Source: JADLHS01 sp964561105 (GTDB lineage: Bacteria > Verrucomicrobiota > Verrucomicrobiia > Limisphaerales > JADLHS01). Taken from it: a DNA stretch of 64,000 bases. The stretch is taken from assembly GCA_964561105.1 (NCBI GenBank), contig CAZLOH010000003.1, positions 62,001-126,000 of the forward strand. Direction: 5' to 3'. Shown here piece after piece: positions 43,733 through 52,876 of this stretch. Made by a program: the position numbers and the translations under genes. The notes beneath the pieces were generated by a model, which saw only the letters and a list, made by a program, of their open reading frames with translations, did no database searches and was not told the DNA's origin. Numbering within the stretch: position 1 is the stretch's first letter; each line of letters opens with the position of its first letter.

Positions 43733-44640
43733 GGCAAAAAGATGGAGGCAAAAACATGGGGTGATGTGCAGCTTATTTTCCTGCCTCCATGTTTTTGCCC
43801 CCTTCCGGCTGTCCGTTGTTGATTTGCCGCCTGGTTCAGATGGGCGAAGTAGCGAGCTGGAAAGGGAAGTTCAAACAGGAGGAAGCGGAGGTAACGGAGA
43901 CTGTTTTACCAACTCTGTTCTCTCCGTTAGCTCCGGTTCAGATTTCATGTTTGTTGTTGGCAAAAATGGAGGCAAAAAAACAGGGGTGATGTGGAGCTTA
44001 TTTTCCTGCCTCCATGTTTTTGCCCCCTTCCGGCTGTCCGTTGTTGATTTGCCGCCTGGTTCAGATGGGCGAAGTAGCGAGCTGGAAAGGGAAGTTCAAA
44101 CAGGAGGAAGCGGAGGTAACGGAGACTGTTTTACCAACTCTGTTCTCTCCGTTAGCTCCGGTTCAGATTTCATGTTTGTTGTTGGCAAAAAGATGGAGCC
44201 GAAAAACATGGGTGATGTGGAGCTTATTTTCCTGTCTCCATGTTTTTTGCCCCCTTCCGGCTGTCCGTTGTTGATTTGCCGCCTGGTTCAAGTGGGCGAA
44301 GTAGCGAGCTGGAAAGGGAAACTCAAACAGGAGGAAGCGGAGGTAACGGAGACTGATTTGTCAACTCTGCTCTCTCCGTTAGCTCCTGTTCAGATTTCAG
44401 TTCATTGTTGCCAAAAAATGGAGGCAAAAACATGGGTGATGTGGAGCTTATTTTCCTGCCTCCATGTTTCTTGCCCCCTTCCGGCTGTCCGTTGTTGATT
44501 TGCCGCCTGGTTCAGGTGGGCGAAGTAGCGAGCTGGAAAGGGAAGTTCAAACAGGAGGAAACGGAGGTAACGGAGACTGATTTCTCAACTCTGCTCTCTC
44601 CGTTAGCTCCTGTTCAGATTTCATGTTTGTTGTTGGCAAA
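43733..44640. repeat. Four-copy tandem array of a 226-bp unit with two hairpins per unit
   Basis: Units start at 43733, 43959, 44184 and 44410 and the array ends at a fifth GGCAAAA at 44635. Period 225-226 bp; copies differ at few positions. Each unit holds hairpin 1 (GGAGGCAAAAACATGG at 43744-43759 with its near inverse at 43787-43802) and hairpin 2 (GGAGGTAACGGAGA at 43887-43900 with TCTCCGTTAGCTCC at 43921-43934). Frames that run through it (43614-44498 and others) only translate the repeat. No gene is present in 43418-44707. Confidence 0.9.
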
Positions 44641-44707
44641 AAATAGTCCGGCAGGAAAGATTCCGATTCAGCGCGGGGTGCGGGAGGCGGTGGGCGGCTG
44701 GCGAAAA

Positions 44708-45358
44708 TCAGGAGCCGCCCTGAACCACGGGAGCAATTTTCAACCGGCCCTGCGCATCGCTGATCTGAAAACTGCGCAACCAACCTTGGAAGGTTGACTT
44801 GGCGGCCGAAAATTTCTCCGGGCTGGCCGAAACTTTGAACTCCAGGATTCCGACCGGCGACGGAATAAAGGCCACGCGGTAAGACCGGGCGACGCCGTCC
44901 GGTTTGGCGGCAAAATCAAAGGCGGGCCCCCGACAATTCGCCGCGGATTGCGTCAGCTCTCCCAGGACGACCAGTTCACCCACTTCGGCGGATAACCAGG
45001 CACGGCACAGATCACTCGAAAGCGAAGCGCTGCCCGCGTCTCCCGCCGAGCGGACTTGAAAACTCAACACACAGGTATAGTCGCGGTTGACCAGGACAAT
45101 CTTTTGGGGATTGCTGGTCTCGGCGCGGAAATCTTCCTGCGGCACCACAAACATGAGTCGCCGTTCACCCACGCTCATGAATACACGGCTGAATTGTTCA
45201 AACCCCACGGTTTCCCCGGCTTGCACGCTGGCACGGAGTGAGACCCGCTCGGGCGACGTCGGCGTCGGAGGCGCGGCTGGATTGGCGGGGTCGGCGAGCA
45301 GTTGAAATCCCAGCAGGGAAACCACGCCCAACCCCAGCCTGGCTTTAGGGCTTAACAT
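44708..45358 (-). CDS. Exported hypothetical protein, last gene of the minus-strand prepilin operon
   Basis: 216 aa with a signal peptide (about 1-22, LGVVSLLGFQLLA). The mature protein looks beta-rich (RLMFVVPQEDFRAE, VLVNRDYTCVLSFQVRS, YRVAFIPSPVGILEFKVSAS) with three cysteines. No family recognised. Its start overlaps the stop of the PilX-like gene by 14 bases, so it belongs to that operon and may be a minor pilus accessory protein. Confidence 0.7.
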   Translation of the reverse strand: MLSPKARLGLGVVSLLGFQLLADPANPAAPPTPTSPERVSLRASVQAGETVGFEQFSRVFMSVGERRLMFVVPQEDFRAETSNPQKIVLVNRDYTCVLSFQVRSAGDAGSASLSSDLCRAWLSAEVGELVVLGELTQSAANCRGPAFDFAAKPDGVARSYRVAFIPSPVGILEFKVSASPEKFSAAKSTFQGWLRSFQISDAQGRLKIAPVVQGGS

Positions 45359-47174
45359 TGTACGTCACCGTATTGGCCGGTGGGATCGCCCAGTTGAACC
45401 GGATCGGGACCAAGGCACACGGCATTCCCGGAGGTTGCTTGGCAGGGTCGTTGAAGTTTTGGTCGAAGCTGAAATGGCGCTCGGGTGGAACGTAGTAGGA
45501 GCCGGAACCGGGCGTCACAAACTTGCCGGTCGCTCTCGTGCTGTTGAACAAATTGATGATCGAAGTGTTGAGCCATAGCTCGCGGGAGGTGGTCCAGTTT
45601 TCGAGCAGCCGCGGCAGGTTGTGAACCCCGCCGCTGAACGTGGCCGTGGTGTTGCCCGTGGAAGGAACAACCCCGGTCAGGATGGCGGCGTTGACCGTGT
45701 CGTAAGTGTCGGCATTCGGCCCGGTGGAACTGGGCGTATAGCTCGTTTTATCCTTCCAGTCCGAGGAAAGAATGGTCAACGCATCCGACATGAGCGCCGC
45801 CGGCACGGTGGAAGTCGTGTTGGTGGTATGCAGGTGGGCCGAGTTGGTGACGTTGTAATTGCCCCAGACATAGAGCGGGTTGGGGGTGGCCACGCTGAAA
45901 CCTAATCCGCCATTCTTGGGCAGGTCGGTGCCATTGGTCAGCCGGATGGCGGAGAGTTGGGAGGAGGTGTTGTCACGGTTGTCCGCCGCATACAGAATGG
46001 TTGGGTAACTGCCCGACGAGGGCGGAAACTTGGTCAGCACTTCGGAATTGGTGGCAATCCAGGTGGCATATTTTCCCGCGTCAATTTGCGTGACCAGAAT
46101 CTCTTTATTCTCGCGTTGGTCAATGAATCGGTTGGTGAGGCTTAAAAACGGAAAATTGGTGGCCAGGCTGGTGGTGTCGTTGGGCGAGGTGATGGTGAGC
46201 GATGTTGCGTCGGCCCCGGGCACCTCTCCGGCCACGCTGGTCTGAATGCGCGCCGTCACTGTCGTATTGCTCACCAGGAGCACCACCTGCGCTTGATTGA
46301 ACAATCGCTGCTCGCCATCCACCGACGTGGCGAGTTCCCCGACCGGCGGCTGCTCGATCAAGGAGTGGGTGTTGGTCATGTTCATCGAAAGCGAGAGCGT
46401 CGGCACATTGGTTTTGTAACCCGGGCTGCCGTTGAAGATGCCGATGTCTTTCCCCTTCCACGGACCGCTGCCGTTGTTCTTCGGCGCGGTCAAAGTGCCC
46501 GTGGTGGTCACCGTATCGTTGAAGGTCACGGTCGAACTCGACCCGGCGTAGATGCTGCCATTGGCATGCACCCGGCCGTTCACGACCATCGTGGCCGCGG
46601 TGCTGAACTCCAGCAGGCCATTGTAAAAAATCGCGTAGGTGCTCAAGGGCACGAGCGCCAGCAACACGTCCACCTGCGCGGCGCTGGTCATCGAAACCGT
46701 GCCGTCCAGATTGCGCGCATTGGAAACGATCCGATAGACCGGCGCGTTCATGGTGGCCTTGCCCGGGTACTGCGACGGCATCGGCCCGGTGTAGTTGGTC
46801 AGAAAGCCGACGTAAGTCCGGTTCACGTTCCCCTGGCCGTCGGAAAACTCAAATCCGCTCCAATACTGGCTGCCACTCTCGCCGGCGGACGGCACGTTGG
46901 TCCGGTAGCGGTTCAGATTCATCTTCACCGCGCCCAGCCCGGAACCCGAGGAGGTAAAGTCGTAGGCCAGCCGCGCGTACACTTTTTCCACCGCCGCCTC
47001 CGCCGCGTTGACATTGCCCATGCGGATGTTGCTCCGATCATTCATCCGCGCCACCGAGCCGGTCCGGCTCATGGTGGCGGCAATCACAATGAGGCACACC
47101 GCGATCATCGTGGTGACCATCAACAGCGCGTAACCGGCGGAACGCGCCCGTTTGGAGTGGAAGTTTAGTTTCAT
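45345..47174 (-). CDS. PilX-like exported pilus-assembly protein
   Basis: 609 aa. Positive N-terminus, then one hydrophobic helix (about 14-36, GYALLMVTTMIAVCLIVIAAT) without the FTLxE signature, followed by a long Ser/Thr/Asn/Gly-rich beta domain with AAEAAVEKVYARLAY just after the helix. That opening is typical of PilX/GspK-related proteins. A similar 586-aa protein is encoded at 49792-51552. It overlaps the preceding prepilin gene by 4 bases. Confidence 0.75.
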   Translation of the reverse strand: MKLNFHSKRARSAGYALLMVTTMIAVCLIVIAATMSRTGSVARMNDRSNIRMGNVNAAEAAVEKVYARLAYDFTSSGSGLGAVKMNLNRYRTNVPSAGESGSQYWSGFEFSDGQGNVNRTYVGFLTNYTGPMPSQYPGKATMNAPVYRIVSNARNLDGTVSMTSAAQVDVLLALVPLSTYAIFYNGLLEFSTAATMVVNGRVHANGSIYAGSSSTVTFNDTVTTTGTLTAPKNNGSGPWKGKDIGIFNGSPGYKTNVPTLSLSMNMTNTHSLIEQPPVGELATSVDGEQRLFNQAQVVLLVSNTTVTARIQTSVAGEVPGADATSLTITSPNDTTSLATNFPFLSLTNRFIDQRENKEILVTQIDAGKYATWIATNSEVLTKFPPSSGSYPTILYAADNRDNTSSQLSAIRLTNGTDLPKNGGLGFSVATPNPLYVWGNYNVTNSAHLHTTNTTSTVPAALMSDALTILSSDWKDKTSYTPSSTGPNADTYDTVNAAILTGVVPSTGNTTATFSGGVHNLPRLLENWTTSRELWLNTSIINLFNSTRATGKFVTPGSGSYYVPPERHFSFDQNFNDPAKQPPGMPCALVPIRFNWAIPPANTVTYNVKP

Positions 47175-47815
47175 GGCCCGTCTGGTACGTGGGGAGTGGC
47201 TTTTAGCTCGATTTTGTAATAATCATATTTCAGACCCGGGCCGACCTTCGTCAGCGGATACTGATACTGGGCAAATTCCAGCAGGGCGATGATGACGCCC
47301 TTGTGCGACAGGTCCGTTTGCGCGATGCCTTTGTAGTTCTCCGCGCGAAACGTCATGCTGTTCGCCGTGATGTTGGTGAGGTCCTGGGCGATCAACGTCG
47401 GCGCGAGGTCGCCACTGTGTCGGCGGAGCAATTCATGCGCGTTGGTGTCGAAGTAGTAAACAATGAAGCTGTTGGTATCCACGGTCAGGCTCAACCTCAC
47501 GGCGTTTCCCTGTTGCACGTCGCCGTCGGCAATCCCGGTGAACGCCGTGTCAGATCCATTCCCGATCTGCCAGATTTTGGCCGCGCGAATATCCTCGGTC
47601 AGGACGTTAAATCCCCGGCGCGATTCGTCACTCGCGCCCAGTTTGCTCTGCACCAACTGATCGTAGCGCTGGCCGAACATCATCAGTGTGATCATTGCGA
47701 TCGTCGCCAGGCTGAAGAGGCTCAGGCTGATCATGATCTCGACGAGGGTGAAGGCCACCCGCCCGCCGCCGGCCCCCTGCGGCCGTGTCGGCCGTGCAAT
47801 CAGGAATAGCTTCAT
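47171..47815 (-). CDS. PilW-like type IV prepilin
   Basis: 214 aa. Prepilin signal GRVAFTLVEIMISLSLFSLA, with cleavage after Ala and Glu at +5. The rest fits minor pilins of the PilW/GspJ group (SDESRRGFNVLTEDIRAAKIW, VDTNSFIVYYFDTNAHELLRR). Overlaps its neighbours on both sides by 4 bases. Confidence 0.88.
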   Translation of the reverse strand: MKLFLIARPTRPQGAGGGRVAFTLVEIMISLSLFSLATIAMITLMMFGQRYDQLVQSKLGASDESRRGFNVLTEDIRAAKIWQIGNGSDTAFTGIADGDVQQGNAVRLSLTVDTNSFIVYYFDTNAHELLRRHSGDLAPTLIAQDLTNITANSMTFRAENYKGIAQTDLSHKGVIIALLEFAQYQYPLTKVGPGLKYDYYKIELKATPHVPDGP

Positions 47816-48354
47816 ATCGAACTGGGATCGCGATTGTCCGGGGCAAAGTAAGTGGCCGCCGTGTTGGTGAAATACTTGGTCCCCTGGCTCGTCTCAAAGG
47901 GCCAGACCGTATCCACCTGCACCATCTGCAACTCCACCGGCGGATTGGCCGCGCCGTTGGCGAAAAACCTTCTCACGGTGACGTAATTGGTGGCGCGAAT
48001 GACGTTATTCCCCGAGTACGGCAGGTCCAGCACGCCCTGGGAATAGCCGGTCGCCGTTTTGGTTGAGGCGTCGTATTGCCGGTTGATGAGGTCCAGGTCC
48101 AGCAGCTCGTTTTTCTTGAGCGAGGTATCCCAGACGGCCGAGCGGGCCTGCTCGAGTTGCTGCACGGCGAAAGCCTGTGCCGCCAGCGAATAGCCCGACC
48201 ATTCCGCCTGACGCGCGGTTTGGATGTAGCTGGCCAGAATTCCGCCAAAGGCCAGCCCGGTCACGGCAATGGAAACCACCACCTCCGCCAGCGTAAATCC
48301 GGATTTGCGATTTCCTCCTCGCCTCGTGACCCCCACGCTCAAATTACATCTCAT
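47812..48354 (-). CDS. PilV-like type IV prepilin
   Basis: 180 aa from the ATG at 48354 (frame open to 48414). Prepilin signal KSGFTLAEVVVSIAVTGLAF with Glu at +5, then ASYIQTARQAEWSGYSLAAQ and QQLEQARSAVWD, the layout of PilV/GspI minor pilins. First gene of the minus-strand prepilin operon. Confidence 0.87.
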   Translation of the reverse strand: MRCNLSVGVTRRGGNRKSGFTLAEVVVSIAVTGLAFGGILASYIQTARQAEWSGYSLAAQAFAVQQLEQARSAVWDTSLKKNELLDLDLINRQYDASTKTATGYSQGVLDLPYSGNNVIRATNYVTVRRFFANGAANPPVELQMVQVDTVWPFETSQGTKYFTNTAATYFAPDNRDPSSI

Positions 48355-48774
48355 AGCGTTTATCCCTGTCTTCAATGAATCCCTCACCGCGCGACGACGA
48401 CGCCATCGCTTCAAACCTTACGTGGCAAAGCAGCCCACATGCCGAGGTAGCAATTAATGCCTGAGCCAGCCGGGTTTACCCATTCGCTCAACAATCGGCT
48501 GATCCGGAATCGAGGAATGGAGGATGTCTCCTTGATTGAGTCATGGAATGGGACAGCGGTGCCGTGAATCGAGGAACGACCGCAAGCCCGAATCGAAGCT
48601 GACGCCGTGAGATGCGACCTGTTCAGGAATTGGTCTGGCGTGTGCTGGCAGAGGCAGCGAAATGTTGGTTGCGCTGGGAATCGTTCTGCCGTGATCAAAA
48701 TTGGCTTCGGTGGCGTCGCCAGTTTTTTCTGCCCCGCGCCAAACAAAGGAGCCACGAATTTACGTTGCCAAGAG
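48355..48774. promoter_or_regulatory. 420-bp divergent intergenic region between two prepilin operons
   Basis: No gene is visible. It must contain the promoters of both operons. Several GAATCGAGGAA-like direct repeats occur (48509, 48567). GAGATG immediately before the plus-strand start supplies its RBS only weakly. No sigma-54 type element could be assigned with confidence. Confidence 0.5.
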
Positions 48775-49233
48775 ATGATCATCGTTCGTCGTAAAAGATC
48801 GGAAAGCGGCACCACCTTGACGGAGGTGGTCATCGCCACGGCGGTCCTGGCGATCTCCGTCGCGGGCATCCTCACGGCGGTGTTCAGCGGCTTTTTCATC
48901 GTGGGACGCGTGCGCGAGAATCAGCGCGCCACCCAGATCATCCTGGAGAAAGTTGAAACCATCCGGCTTTACAGTTGGTCGCAGATCAACTCCAATGGTT
49001 TTATCCCCGCCACCTTTTCAGAAACTTACGACCCCCAGGCCGCGACCGGCGCCAAAGGCATCACTTACAACGGCACTTTTACCATTTCGCCGTTTCCTTA
49101 CACCACGGGTTATCAGGACGACATGCGGCAGATCACGGTGAGCCTGTCGTGGACCGGCGAGCGAAACATGACCCGCACCCGCAGCTTCACCACCTTCATC
49201 GCCAAGGACGGAGTGCAAAACTATGTTTATTGA
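48775..49233 (+). CDS. PilV-like type IV prepilin
   Basis: 152 aa from the ATG at 48775, chosen because it places the prepilin signal close to the N-terminus (RRKRSESGTTLTEVVIATAV: cleavage after Gly, Thr at +1 and Glu at +5). Then LEKVETIRLYSWSQINSNGF and ITVSLSWTGERNMTRTRSFT as in PilV/GspI-like minor pilins. Overlaps the next gene by 11 bases. Confidence 0.87.
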   Translation: MIIVRRKRSESGTTLTEVVIATAVLAISVAGILTAVFSGFFIVGRVRENQRATQIILEKVETIRLYSWSQINSNGFIPATFSETYDPQAATGAKGITYNGTFTISPFPYTTGYQDDMRQITVSLSWTGERNMTRTRSFTTFIAKDGVQNYVY

Positions 49234-49786
49234 GCTGAAACGATCGGCGCGCCGGCTCCGGGGTTACACCCTCGTCGAGCTGATGGTGGCGCTTGCGGTC
49301 TTTTCCATCACCGGCCTGGCGCTGTTAAGCGTCACGCTCTTCGCGATGAAGAGTTTTGCGGCCATGGGCAATTACGCCATCCTCGACCAGGAGAACCGGC
49401 AGGCCATGGACCTGCTCACGCGCGAAATCCGCCAGGCCAAACAAGTCACGGCCTACTCCACCAACAGCATCACCATCGTCAATGGCGATTCCATCGCCGT
49501 CACCTATCTGTTTCGACCGACGATGAAGCAGATGGTGCGAACAGCGAGCGACGGCAGTTATCAGGTCCTGTTGGATGACTGCAATTTGATTGATTTTAAC
49601 CTGTTTCAACGCAACCCCATTGGCGGCAGTTACGACATCTACCCGGCCGCCCTCGGCAACTGGCAGCAAACCGTGAAAGTGGTTCAACTCTCCTGGAAGA
49701 CCTCGCGCTCGATGTTCAATGGCCTGATCCAGAGCGAAAATGTCCAGACCGCCCGCATTGTCATTCGCAAACAAAAAACGACGTAA
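49223..49786 (+). CDS. PilW-like type IV prepilin
   Basis: 187 aa. Signal RLRGYTLVELMVALAVFSIT with Glu at +5; downstream DQENRQAMDLLTREIRQAKQ and VTYLFRPTMKQMVRTASDGS, typical of GspJ/PilW. Second gene of the plus-strand operon, counterpart of 47171-47815. Confidence 0.9.
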   Translation: MFIELKRSARRLRGYTLVELMVALAVFSITGLALLSVTLFAMKSFAAMGNYAILDQENRQAMDLLTREIRQAKQVTAYSTNSITIVNGDSIAVTYLFRPTMKQMVRTASDGSYQVLLDDCNLIDFNLFQRNPIGGSYDIYPAALGNWQQTVKVVQLSWKTSRSMFNGLIQSENVQTARIVIRKQKTT

Positions 49787-49791
49787 CCAAC

Positions 49792-51552
49792 ATGAATACC
49801 AAAATCAACCGCCACCAAGCCACGCTGGGCGCCAGCCTGGTCACCGTGATGATCATCTGCGGCATCATTTCTTTCAGTGTGGTGGGCTACCTCGCCTTGA
49901 TCACTCAGCAGAGCACGCTCAGCGCCCGCTCCCAGACCTGGAACATGGCCATTGCCATCAGCGAGGCTGGGATTGAAGAAGGCCTGGAACAACTCAACAG
50001 CAACAGTGGCAACTTGAACACCTCTCCGTGGGTGGCGGATGGCGCCACTTACAGCCTGACCCGATCGTTTGCCGGCGGCAACAGTTACACGGTCGTGATT
50101 GACAATAGCGCGCCCGCGAATCCCACCATCACTTCCCGCGCTTACATCAATCTGTCCACCTTTGCTCAAAATGCGCCCTCCGCTTATCTCGCCGCCGCCG
50201 GAGTCACCTTGGATCCGAATCAATCCGTGACCCGCGCCGTCCGGGTGACCACCTCCCGTGGCAGTTTGTTCCTGGCCTCCATGGTCGCCAAGAAGGGAAT
50301 TGACCTGAAAGGCAACGGCGTGATGACCGACAGTTTCGACTCGGGCAGCCCGGCACTCAGCACCAACGGCCACTATGACCCAACCAAGACAAGCGACCGT
50401 GGAGATGTGGCTTCCAACGATGGCATCGTAGGCGTCGTGAGCGTGCAAAACGCCAACATCTACGGCCATGTGCATACTGGCAAGGGCGGCACCGTTAGCA
50501 TCGGATCGCAGGGTTCAGTCGGCTCTCATGCCTGGCAGACGACCAACAAAGGCATCCAGCCAGGCTGGGCCACCGAGGATGCCAACTTTACGTTTCCGGA
50601 CACCACTGTGCCTTTTACTGTTGGGCTGCCGATCGAGGTCAACAAGGAAGTATTGACGGCAGTCGGCACGACGACGAACACCACTTACGTCAACGGTGCC
50701 ACGACCTATCCCGGGGCGGTCCCAACCGGGGCTACGATGAGCGCCGTGGTGACGAATAATTCCACCCTGACGACCTCGGTTTATCCCGGTCCCCAGCCCG
50801 GCATCACAACCAATATCTCCTATACAACCACGAGTTCTTACCCGGGCAATATCACCGGCCTGGTCACGAACAACGCCGGCTTCACCACCGTAGGTTCCTA
50901 TCCCGGTCCCCAACCCGGGCTTACCACCAACTACAACGGCGGTAGAAATAAAATCACGGGATACACCTACGCCACGAGCTTCAACTACACGTATCCGTCA
51001 ATGGTGTACAGTTACAATGCCCCGACCTACACCTACAACCTCTCCCAGACCACCCCGCTTTACACCACCAACCACTATGACAATTATTTGAATTCGGGAG
51101 ATTACGTCGCCAATTCGTTGTCGGGAACCGTCTATGTCAACGGCCATGTTCGCCTGGCCTTGCCCGACGGTTTGAGCATGAGTGGCAACGATCAATTCGT
51201 CCTCGGCCCCCTGGGCAGCATCGAAATTTACGCGGGCGGCAATTCCATCACCATCGGCGGCAATGGCGTGCTTAATCCCAACGGGTTCGCGGGCAACTTC
51301 ATCGTCTATTGCGCTCCCAGCGTCACCAGCTTCACGCTTAATGGTAATGGCGAATTCGTCGGCGTGCTGGTGGCGCCCAACGCCGACATCACCATGAACG
51401 GCGGGGGCAATAGTGACCAGGATTTCATCGGGGCGCTGATGGTCAATTCCGTCTCCATGAACGGCCATTTCAAGTTCCATTACGACGAAGCGCTCTCGCG
51501 CATGGCGGCGAATGGCCGCTTTCTGATCACTTCCTGGGACGAGGTCAAATAA
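49792..51552 (+). CDS. PilX-like exported protein with Tyr/Thr/Pro-rich middle
   Basis: 586 aa. N-terminal helix about 11-33 (ASLVTVMIICGIISFSVVGY) followed by WNMAIAISEAGIEEGLEQLN, as in PilX/GspK relatives. The middle (about 290-430) is full of Tyr-Pro-Gly, Thr-Thr-Asn and Tyr-Thr-Tyr segments. The C-terminal part has short beta-helix-like repeats (SGNDQFVLGPLGSIEIYAGG, SITIGGNGVLNPNG) like the DUF7305-type domain of pilus-associated proteins. Counterpart of the 609-aa protein at 45345-47174. Confidence 0.78.
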   Translation: MNTKINRHQATLGASLVTVMIICGIISFSVVGYLALITQQSTLSARSQTWNMAIAISEAGIEEGLEQLNSNSGNLNTSPWVADGATYSLTRSFAGGNSYTVVIDNSAPANPTITSRAYINLSTFAQNAPSAYLAAAGVTLDPNQSVTRAVRVTTSRGSLFLASMVAKKGIDLKGNGVMTDSFDSGSPALSTNGHYDPTKTSDRGDVASNDGIVGVVSVQNANIYGHVHTGKGGTVSIGSQGSVGSHAWQTTNKGIQPGWATEDANFTFPDTTVPFTVGLPIEVNKEVLTAVGTTTNTTYVNGATTYPGAVPTGATMSAVVTNNSTLTTSVYPGPQPGITTNISYTTTSSYPGNITGLVTNNAGFTTVGSYPGPQPGLTTNYNGGRNKITGYTYATSFNYTYPSMVYSYNAPTYTYNLSQTTPLYTTNHYDNYLNSGDYVANSLSGTVYVNGHVRLALPDGLSMSGNDQFVLGPLGSIEIYAGGNSITIGGNGVLNPNGFAGNFIVYCAPSVTSFTLNGNGEFVGVLVAPNADITMNGGGNSDQDFIGALMVNSVSMNGHFKFHYDEALSRMAANGRFLITSWDEVK

Positions 51553-51608
51553 GCGCGGGCGGGCCCCGGCTCATCTGGAACAGCCGGCTGCGTGCGAACG
51601 GTGCCGCG

Positions 51609-52514
51609 CTACTTCAACAGCAACTGACCGGGGTCTTCTCCCGCCATCAGCGTGCGCGCGGCTTGTTCGAGAATTTTGAGCAACGCTTCCATCAACGGAC
51701 TCCGCCGGCCCTGCCACAACACTCCAAACGTGACCGGCGCAAACCCCTTCAGCGGCACCACCCGCACCTCGGGATGATAGGTCATCTTCGGCACCGCCAC
51801 CGTCACGCCAATGCCGTAGCCGTTGGCCACGTAGGTTTGCGCCAGTTCCACGCTGCTGACCTCGATGCCGCTGAACCAGTCCACCTTCCGTTGGGCCAGC
51901 CCTTCCTGAAACGAGCGCGAGATCGCCTCGTTGCTCGGCACGCTGATCAACGTTTCGGCAATGCGGTCCTGCTTCCACAATTCCTCGGCCGACTTGAGCT
52001 TGCTGCGGCGTGGCACCAGCAACACCAGCGGCAGCAGGAACATGGGCACGGCATGGATGCCCGCCGGCGGCCGGCCCCCGAGCAGCCCGATGGAAATGTC
52101 CAGTTCCAGTTGTTTCAGCCAGTTGATCACCTGCGGGTGGTAACCCTCGCGCAACGTCACCTTCAACTTGGGAAACTGCCGCTGCAACTCCGCCAGGATC
52201 GGCGGCAGATGATCGCGCAGCATCGTTTCCGACGCCGCCACGCGCAGGTGTTGCGACACGCCGCCCTGCAACTTCTCGGCCATCGGCGTGAGATTGTCGA
52301 AGAACGGTTTGATGAAATCGTAGAGTTGCCCGCCCTGGGCCGTCAGGGAAAACGGCCGGCGCTGGAACAGCGTCACGCCCAGCGATTCCTCGAGTTGAAT
52401 CACCTGCCCGCTGATCGCCGGCTGCTGGATTCCGTAGGGCATGTGGCGCACGGCCTCCGCGATGCCGCCGTGGCGGGCCACGTAGTAGAACAGTTCGAGG
52501 TGATGAATGTTCAT
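51609..52514 (-). CDS. LysR-family transcriptional regulator
   Basis: 301 aa from the ATG at 52514; the frame upstream (to 52691) is repeat DNA. N-terminal winged HTH: HLELFYYVARHGGIAEAVRH, QQPAISGQVIQLEESLGVTL and FQRRPFSLTAQG. The C-terminal effector-binding domain follows (LRVAASETMLRDHLPPILAE, LDISIGLLGG). The target and ligand are unknown. The nearest divergent gene is more than 2 kb away, beyond repeats. Confidence 0.93.
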   Translation of the reverse strand: MNIHHLELFYYVARHGGIAEAVRHMPYGIQQPAISGQVIQLEESLGVTLFQRRPFSLTAQGGQLYDFIKPFFDNLTPMAEKLQGGVSQHLRVAASETMLRDHLPPILAELQRQFPKLKVTLREGYHPQVINWLKQLELDISIGLLGGRPPAGIHAVPMFLLPLVLLVPRRSKLKSAEELWKQDRIAETLISVPSNEAISRSFQEGLAQRKVDWFSGIEVSSVELAQTYVANGYGIGVTVAVPKMTYHPEVRVVPLKGFAPVTFGVLWQGRRSPLMEALLKILEQAARTLMAGEDPGQLLLK

Positions 52515-52593
52515 GTCATTGATTGCACGTTGCGCGCCCACTCTGAACCGGGTCGGCGCCGCCGCGCAAGCCCGCAATCGCATCGGCCGCTCC

Positions 52594-52686
52594 GACGCAG
52601 GGAGCGCACGCGCCACGCGTGCGGCGGTGGACGCCCTCGTCCACCGCACCCGAGCGCGCCACCGCGCGAGTTGCAACCGGCGCGGA
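52594..52686. repeat. GCGGTGGACGCCCTCGTCCACCGC repeat, single copy
   Basis: Contains the perfect 10-bp hairpin GCGGTGGACG/CGTCCACCGC and the following GAGCGCGCCACCGCGCGAG. Matches the 5-prime third of the 287-bp unit at 53955-54643. Confidence 0.8.
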
Positions 52687-52703
52687 AGCATTGCCTTGAA
52701 ATT

Positions 52704-52780
52704 GGAGCGCCGGTCTCCGACCCGGCCCGATGCGGCTGGCGGCAGGTCGGTGCCGAGCCAGAGATCAGCGTCGCGCTTCC
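52704..52780. repeat. GGAGCGCCGGTCTCCGACC repeat, second copy
   Basis: The left arm (52704-52726) is identical to 2508-2530; the right arm (AGAGATCAGCG) is more degraded. The stretch 52515-52876 contains no gene, only this and the preceding repeat. Confidence 0.7.
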
Positions 52781-52876
52781 CAGGCAGGCGGGTGGCCCCC
52801 TCACGAGCCTTGCATCAGTCCGCCATTACCCCGCGAGAATCTTCGGAGCAAAAGTTTTCCGAAGCATCCCGGCGCC

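Noticed and set aside
43733..44640. CRISPR-like array
   Set aside because: The period is 226 bp and whole units are alike; there are no short repeats with unique spacers and no cas genes.
43614..44797. Repeat-containing protein encoded by overlapping frames of the array
   Set aside because: Frames shift between units because the period is not a multiple of three, and the same peptide appears in different frames; it is repeat translation.
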